The notes under the pieces were generated by a model. The model worked only from the letters and a program-made list of their open reading frames with translations, did not search any database and was not told the origin of the DNA. Made by a program: the position numbers and the translations under genes. This document shows positions 39,201-42,296 of a DNA stretch of 42,296 nt, piece after piece (position 1 is the first letter of the stretch; each line of letters starts with the position of its first letter). Origin of the DNA: Muribaculaceae bacterium (lineage in GTDB: Bacteria; Bacteroidota; Bacteroidia; Bacteroidales; Muribaculaceae); the NCBI GenBank assembly GCA_029071345.1, contig JAIEAO010000178.1:1-42296 (forward strand), given 5' to 3'.

Positions 39201-41170
39201 AAGGTCATTCTTTGCTTTGTCATATCCTTTACGGCCTTCCAAACCTGTTGGATCTCACTGATGCTGAGTTTTGTCTGATTAAGCAATATAAAGTGCTTGT
39301 CGAGGTCTGAATCGCTGTAGAGCACAAAACACTTCGCCTCCAGATGTGGGTCTCGGCCGGCACGACCTGCTTCCTGAACATAATTCTCCAACGAATCGGA
39401 AATGTCATAATGGATCACCAGTCCGACATCTTTTTTGTCGACTCCCATCCCAAACGCAGAGGTTGCCACAATGATGCGCACCCGGTCGGTCATGAATGCC
39501 TCCTGATTTGCAATCTTAGCTTCCGAATCCATCTTGCCGTTGAAAGGGAGTGCTTTGAAGCCGTCGCGTGTAAGTTTATCGGCCAATTGCCGGGTCCGTT
39601 TAGTTCGGGAAACATAAACAATCGTAGGACAGGAGGATTCGGCGATCAGCGAACGCAGTTTCATGTACTTATCTTCATCCGTGCCGGCGTGGATAACCGA
39701 ATAATGCAGATTGGTGCGCGCGGCGGCAGAAGCAAAAATATCAAGGTTGATGTTGAGGGTATCTTTGAAGTAGTCGCGGATATCCTGTATCACTTTCTGC
39801 TTGGCCGTGGCGGTGAAGCAGGAGATAGGTATCGGTCCGCACCCTTTTTTCTCTTGGTATTGCCTAATAAATTTGCCGATATATAGATAATCCACGCGGA
39901 AGTCCTGACCCCACGACGAAAAACAATGGGCCTCATCAATGACAATGCGTACGATATGGCGCGTGAGCAATATTCTCTCTATCGTGTTCGACCGAAGCAT
40001 TTCGGGGGCAATATACAGCAAAGATGCGTCGCCCGACATAACGCGCTCTATGGCCTCCGACCGGCTGATAGGATCAAGCAGACCGTTGATTGTGACGGCA
40101 TCTGTAATCCCTCTTTCTGCCAGATTGTCCACCTGATCTTTCATCAACGACTGCAGGGGCGATATTACTACTGTGAGGCCATGAACCGAGCGTCCTTCCA
40201 TCAATGCGGGCAGCTGAAATGTCAGAGATTTCCCTCCGCCGGTGGGAAAGATAGCCAACAGCGATTTATGGTCTATCGCGGCTTTTACTGCATTCTCCTG
40301 TAAAGGGTCTCCCTCATAGGTGCGGAACTTGTCAAAGCCGAAAAAACGTTTTAGATTGATATGAGGATCCAGCTCGGTGTTACAATAATCGCACCCTTCG
40401 CTGCATATGGTATGTCGGAAAAGCCGCACTAAATTTTCTACGTTCGGGTAATTATTCAGCACCCATCCCGGCGTGATTGAACGGTGGTCGGTAGTGGCTA
40501 TCAGTGCAAGCGCGTATGCCAATTCGCGTGGATACAGAATTATTGCATTCTCTATATCAGAATGTTCGCAAATTTTGCCCTTGTATTCTGTGCGAATCAG
40601 TTCTGCCAAAGACCTCTTGTCGCCCACCTCTGCATTGACGAAAGCGAAGAATCCTTCAAACTCCTCGATATCATGGAGCAATGTGGCAAAAATATATTTC
40701 ATTGAAGATGACAGACTTTCCCATCGTGCCACTTCATCCATCAGCAGGTCGCGGGCTTTCCTACAGTCGTTTACAGGATTATTGATCTCATCGCTCACCA
40801 ACTTTTCATCTTTCACCAATCGGTGGTAAGGCCGTTCGGGGAAAAGTATAGGTGATATGTATAGAGTATCAACAAGAAGCTTAGGATACACACTCTCCTT
40901 GAATAGGTATTTGGAATCATGATGTATAATATTATGGCCACATATGAAGTCTACATCCTTAAGAAAATCAATCAGTTCACGCTTACCCGCCGAATGGAAA
41001 ACAGCTCCATCCCATCTGATGGCCCCGATATCGTGAATCTTTTTATCCTTTAATCCTACCTCGACATCGACAAAACCATAGCGGGAAGAGTCGCGGGACA
41101 CTTCCTGCAAGTGAGCAGATTTGTTGTCTGCTCCTTTTATTGTATCGATAATTCTATTCCAGAGAGACAT
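36287..41170 (-). CDS. Exonuclease-like domain + RecQ helicase + UvrD/PcrA-type helicase fusion
   Basis: A 1627-residue DNA-processing fusion. N-terminal domain (about 30-150) resembles a DEDD 3'-5' exonuclease: FVDVEVG (Asp-x-Glu), FICGHNIIHHDSKYL, and NNPVNDCRKARDLL in place of the usual His-x-A-x-x-D-A block. A Cys cluster CSEGCDYC follows (about 255-265). RecQ core: FPTGGGKS (about 307), VIDEAHCFSSWG (about 413) and QEAGRAGRD (about 595). A winged-helix/linker region (about 640-1060) leads to a complete SF1 helicase: AAGPGSGKT (about 1090), VIDEAQD (about 1206), VGDDDQNIYEFRGSD, TIHKAKGREFDD (about 1455) and YVGITRAKERLF. Role: likely repair or recombination of branched DNA, possibly anti-mobile-element. 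It stands alone with its own promoter. Confidence 0.93.
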   Translation of the reverse strand: MSLWNRIIDTIKGADNKSAHLQEVSRDSSRYGFVDVEVGLKDKKIHDIGAIRWDGAVFHSAGKRELIDFLKDVDFICGHNIIHHDSKYLFKESVYPKLLVDTLYISPILFPERPYHRLVKDEKLVSDEINNPVNDCRKARDLLMDEVARWESLSSSMKYIFATLLHDIEEFEGFFAFVNAEVGDKRSLAELIRTEYKGKICEHSDIENAIILYPRELAYALALIATTDHRSITPGWVLNNYPNVENLVRLFRHTICSEGCDYCNTELDPHINLKRFFGFDKFRTYEGDPLQENAVKAAIDHKSLLAIFPTGGGKSLTFQLPALMEGRSVHGLTVVISPLQSLMKDQVDNLAERGITDAVTINGLLDPISRSEAIERVMSGDASLLYIAPEMLRSNTIERILLTRHIVRIVIDEAHCFSSWGQDFRVDYLYIGKFIRQYQEKKGCGPIPISCFTATAKQKVIQDIRDYFKDTLNINLDIFASAAARTNLHYSVIHAGTDEDKYMKLRSLIAESSCPTIVYVSRTKRTRQLADKLTRDGFKALPFNGKMDSEAKIANQEAFMTDRVRIIVATSAFGMGVDKKDVGLVIHYDISDSLENYVQEAGRAGRDPHLEAKCFVLYSDSDLDKHFILLNQTKLSISEIQQVWKAVKDMTKQRMTFSCSALEIARQAGWDDSVSDIETRVRTALAALEQAGYLERGNNVPHVYATGITVKNVEEARNRIMASLLFEEEDVEKAVRIIKSLITQKHSNVNKDAEAESRVDYLADILGLSKSDVVTNVERMRQEGILADSKDISAYMHDAGDSENKSKRLLERFSRLERYLLQYVSSDICHVSYKQLNDNAQKEGIRTATEKDIRTLLYFLTIKGYTRKKEDASRNIELRCQADIDSTLKRFEKRLAICQFTIEWLYNLTSQTPQSDEDEQIDKKEKGVTFSVIELLNDLKANGNTLLHSMQDLQLEDVEEALLYLSKIGALKLEGGFLVLYNAMSIRRIIKDNRSRYKQEDYRILSEFYKQKIQQIHIVGEYANLMVKDYNAALQYVHDYFQMDYKRFISKYFRGERLGEIERNVTPEKYRHIFGDLSEKQMEIISDKESRCIVVAAGPGSGKTRVLVHKLASLLQLEDVKHEQLLMLTFSRAAATEFKQRLMDLIGNAAHFVEIKTFHSYCFDLLGKVGNIDDSKDVVTQAAQMIENGDVEPNRIAKTVLVIDEAQDMSHEEYALLRALIKFNEEMRVIAVGDDDQNIYEFRGSDSQYMAQLLKESGARFIEMNENYRSSQNVVAFANAFAKGITSRMKTTPIISMNHNDGAVCIRHHASSIMFSPLVEDLLKHRRNGLVCVLTQTNEEAAIIVAMLHRRGVNSKLVQSMDGLRFWNLAETRMFLKQINRHKHSPIIPDEVWEQAKQKTFGAYADSASLHYLKRCVALFEQTNKTKYHTDFREFVFESSVEDFCDLDGADVVVSTIHKAKGREFDDVYMLINNQKPIRDEERRRYYVGITRAKERLFIHTNSSALDRIPADERLVSQKEYTMPDEVILQLSHRDVNLGFFTYRKNEILALRAGQTLRFENNFLYDRASNTPLAQLSQKMQRELTLWIDKGYKVTDATIRFIVAWRPKDATEEYAVLLADLTLRREA

Positions 41171-41237
41171 TGCTCATTCCGTAATCTTAAGTTCCGCGTA
41201 TGCCGCAATCTAATTTACCGATTCTTTTTCTAAATTT

Positions 41238-41269
41238 CAAAAATAATAAAATAATCTCATCTTGGCAAA
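41238..41269 (-). promoter_or_regulatory. Promoter of the RecQ/UvrD fusion gene
   Basis: On the minus strand TTTG (complement of 41266-41269), 20-nt spacer, TATTTTTG (complement of 41238-41245): a full Bacteroidota -33/-7 match, with a leader of about 60 nt. Confidence 0.65.
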
Positions 41270-41283
41270 ACGAATCTCGCATA

Positions 41284-41317
41284 AAAAATAAAAGACCGCG
41301 CTAAAAGCGCGGTCTTT
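41284..41317 (-). terminator. Rho-independent terminator of the sdh/frd operon
   Basis: AAAGACCGCGCT (41291-41302), loop AAA, AGCGCGGTCTTT (41306-41317). On the minus strand the stem runs into TTTATTTTTT (complement of 41283-41292). It lies about 115 nt after the sdhB stop and just before the RecQ-fusion promoter. Confidence 0.9.
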
Positions 41318-41432
41318 CTATTGATCTTGTCTTGAGTGAAAGTGCTAAGCCTTAATCTATATCAATATTCCTCGGATTGGGAATTATGAATTATCTAAAG
41401 CCTAATGCCTAACACCTAAAGCCTTGAAGTGA

Positions 41433-42191
41433 TTATTCTTTGCATTTGGCGGCGATGAAGTGGCGGTTCATGCGACTGATGTTGGCGAGCTTGATGTTCT
41501 TCGGGCACTCAGCGGAGCATGCACCGGTGTTGGTGCAGTTACCGAAGCCGAGTTCGTCCATCTTGGCAACCATGGCGCGTACGCGACGGTCTTTCTCAAC
41601 CTCTCCCTGGGGAAGGTATGAGAGCTGGCTGATCTTGGCCGAAACGAAGAGCATTGCAGAACCGTTCTTGCAGGCAGCCACGCAGGCGCCGCAACCGATG
41701 CAGCTTGCTGAGTCCATAGCCTCGTCAGCTCTAACCTTAGAGATGGGGAGATCGTTGGCATCCTGTGCGCCACCGCAGTTGAAGCTTACATAACCGCCGG
41801 CCTGCTGGATCTTGTCGAATGCGTTGCGGTCTACCATGAGGTCTTTGATCACGGGGAACGCAGCCGAACGCCAGGGCTCTACTGTGATGAGTTCACCGTT
41901 CTGGAAGCGGCGCATATAGAGCTGGCAGGTGGTGGCTCCTGTGGCGGGACCGTGGGGGTGACCGTTGATGTAAAGAGAGCACATACCGCAGATACCTTCG
42001 CGGCAGTCGTGGTCGAACACGATGGGCTCCTCACCTTTCTCTACGAGCGTCTCGTTGAGGATGTCAAGAGTCTCGAGGAAAGATGTGTCGGGCGTGGTCT
42101 CGACGTTCTCATAAGTCACAAACTGGCCCGGGGCCTTAGGGCCGGCCTGACGCCAAACCCTAAGATTGACTTTCATTATATTTTCTTCCAT
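41433..42191 (-). CDS. sdhB: Succinate dehydrogenase/fumarate reductase iron-sulfur subunit
   Basis: A 252-residue iron-sulfur subunit passing electrons between the flavoprotein (SdhA/FrdA) and the membrane cytochrome b. The [2Fe-2S] ligands lie in [17 protein letters not shown] plus the later Cys of GATTCQLY; the two cubane-type centres are bound by [12 protein letters not shown] and [13 protein letters not shown]. The pattern fits the Wolinella-type enzyme of Bacteroidota, used mainly as fumarate reductase in anaerobes. Start is 42191 or, more likely by its GGAAG ribosome-binding-like sequence, the internal ATG at 42176 ([10 protein letters not shown]). The partner genes are expected upstream, beyond the right edge. 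Confidence 0.96.
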   Translation of the reverse strand: MEENIMKVNLRVWRQAGPKAPGQFVTYENVETTPDTSFLETLDILNETLVEKGEEPIVFDHDCREGICGMCSLYINGHPHGPATGATTCQLYMRRFQNGELITVEPWRSAAFPVIKDLMVDRNAFDKIQQAGGYVSFNCGGAQDANDLPISKVRADEAMDSASCIGCGACVAACKNGSAMLFVSAKISQLSYLPQGEVEKDRRVRAMVAKMDELGFGNCTNTGACSAECPKNIKLANISRMNRHFIAAKCKE

Positions 42192-42219
42192 TGTAATTTT
42201 TGGCTTTGTGATTATTAGT

Positions 42220-42296
42220 TTTCAGATTTAAGTTTTCGGTTTTCAGATTTCCCAAATTGTTATTTTGTCAACCTGTCTGAATTTCAGATTTAAGTT
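42220..42296. repeat. Short direct repeats upstream of sdhB
   Basis: TTTCAGATTTAAGTT occurs at 42220-42234 and 42282-42296, with a partial copy TTTTCAGATTT at 42240-42250. This is non-coding, low-complexity sequence; no gene is visible in the last 105 nt. Confidence 0.6.

Overview
The window looks like a chromosomal segment of a gut-type member of the Bacteroidales, most likely Muribaculaceae-like (the family is an inference). Support: a SusC/SusD pair with TonB-linked features, lipoprotein signals followed by acidic residues, a single fused SecDF, a Wolinella-type fumarate reductase/succinate dehydrogenase iron-sulfur subunit, and several upstream sequences fitting the Bacteroidota promoter TTTG-N(19-21)-TAnnTTTG. 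No tRNA, rRNA, transposase, phage gene or CRISPR array was seen.

Bases 1-22,769 are a polysaccharide utilization locus (PUL) in four transcription blocks. (1) Minus strand: a tandem esterase (6004-7584), then SusC, SusD and a SusE-like surface lipoprotein cut by the window edge. (2) Plus strand: a GH92 alpha-mannosidase-family enzyme (7776-9935). (3) Minus strand: GH97 followed by an SGNH esterase with binding modules (13788-10013). (4) Plus strand: a compact six-gene run (14088-22769) of SGNH esterase, GH18-like protein with a beta/gamma-crystallin-type domain, GH125 alpha-1,6-mannosidase, GH105/88 unsaturated uronyl hydrolase, GH67 alpha-glucuronidase and an unassigned 625-residue secreted protein that may be a lyase. 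Together they predict an acetylated, mannose-containing, uronic-acid-containing glycan: esterases deacetylate, a lyase makes unsaturated ends, GH105 removes them, GH67 removes alpha-linked (methyl)glucuronate, GH92/GH125/GH97 trim alpha-mannose and alpha-galactose or glucose, and SusCD imports the oligosaccharides. No PUL regulator and no certain endo-acting enzyme is visible.

Bases 22,832-30,700 are accessory. An aldo/keto reductase (YghZ/Gpr type) is followed by an AT-rich minus-strand cluster of four small secreted or lipoprotein genes (27176-24472), one of which carries two in-frame stop codons. The cluster has a hairpin-rich leader and is bracketed by two copies of a composite repeat (24095-24358 and 27909-28128) containing GTAG-headed 20-nt palindromes that resemble REP elements. 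A third palindrome pair lies at 29859-29951. Between them is an unrecognised 553-residue cytoplasmic protein (28193-29854).

Bases 30,945-42,296 are more housekeeping-like: secDF, a divergent Ig-like (Big_5) lipoprotein, a 1627-residue fusion of an exonuclease-like domain, RecQ helicase and UvrD-type helicase, and sdhB/frdB at the right end with the rest of its operon outside the window.
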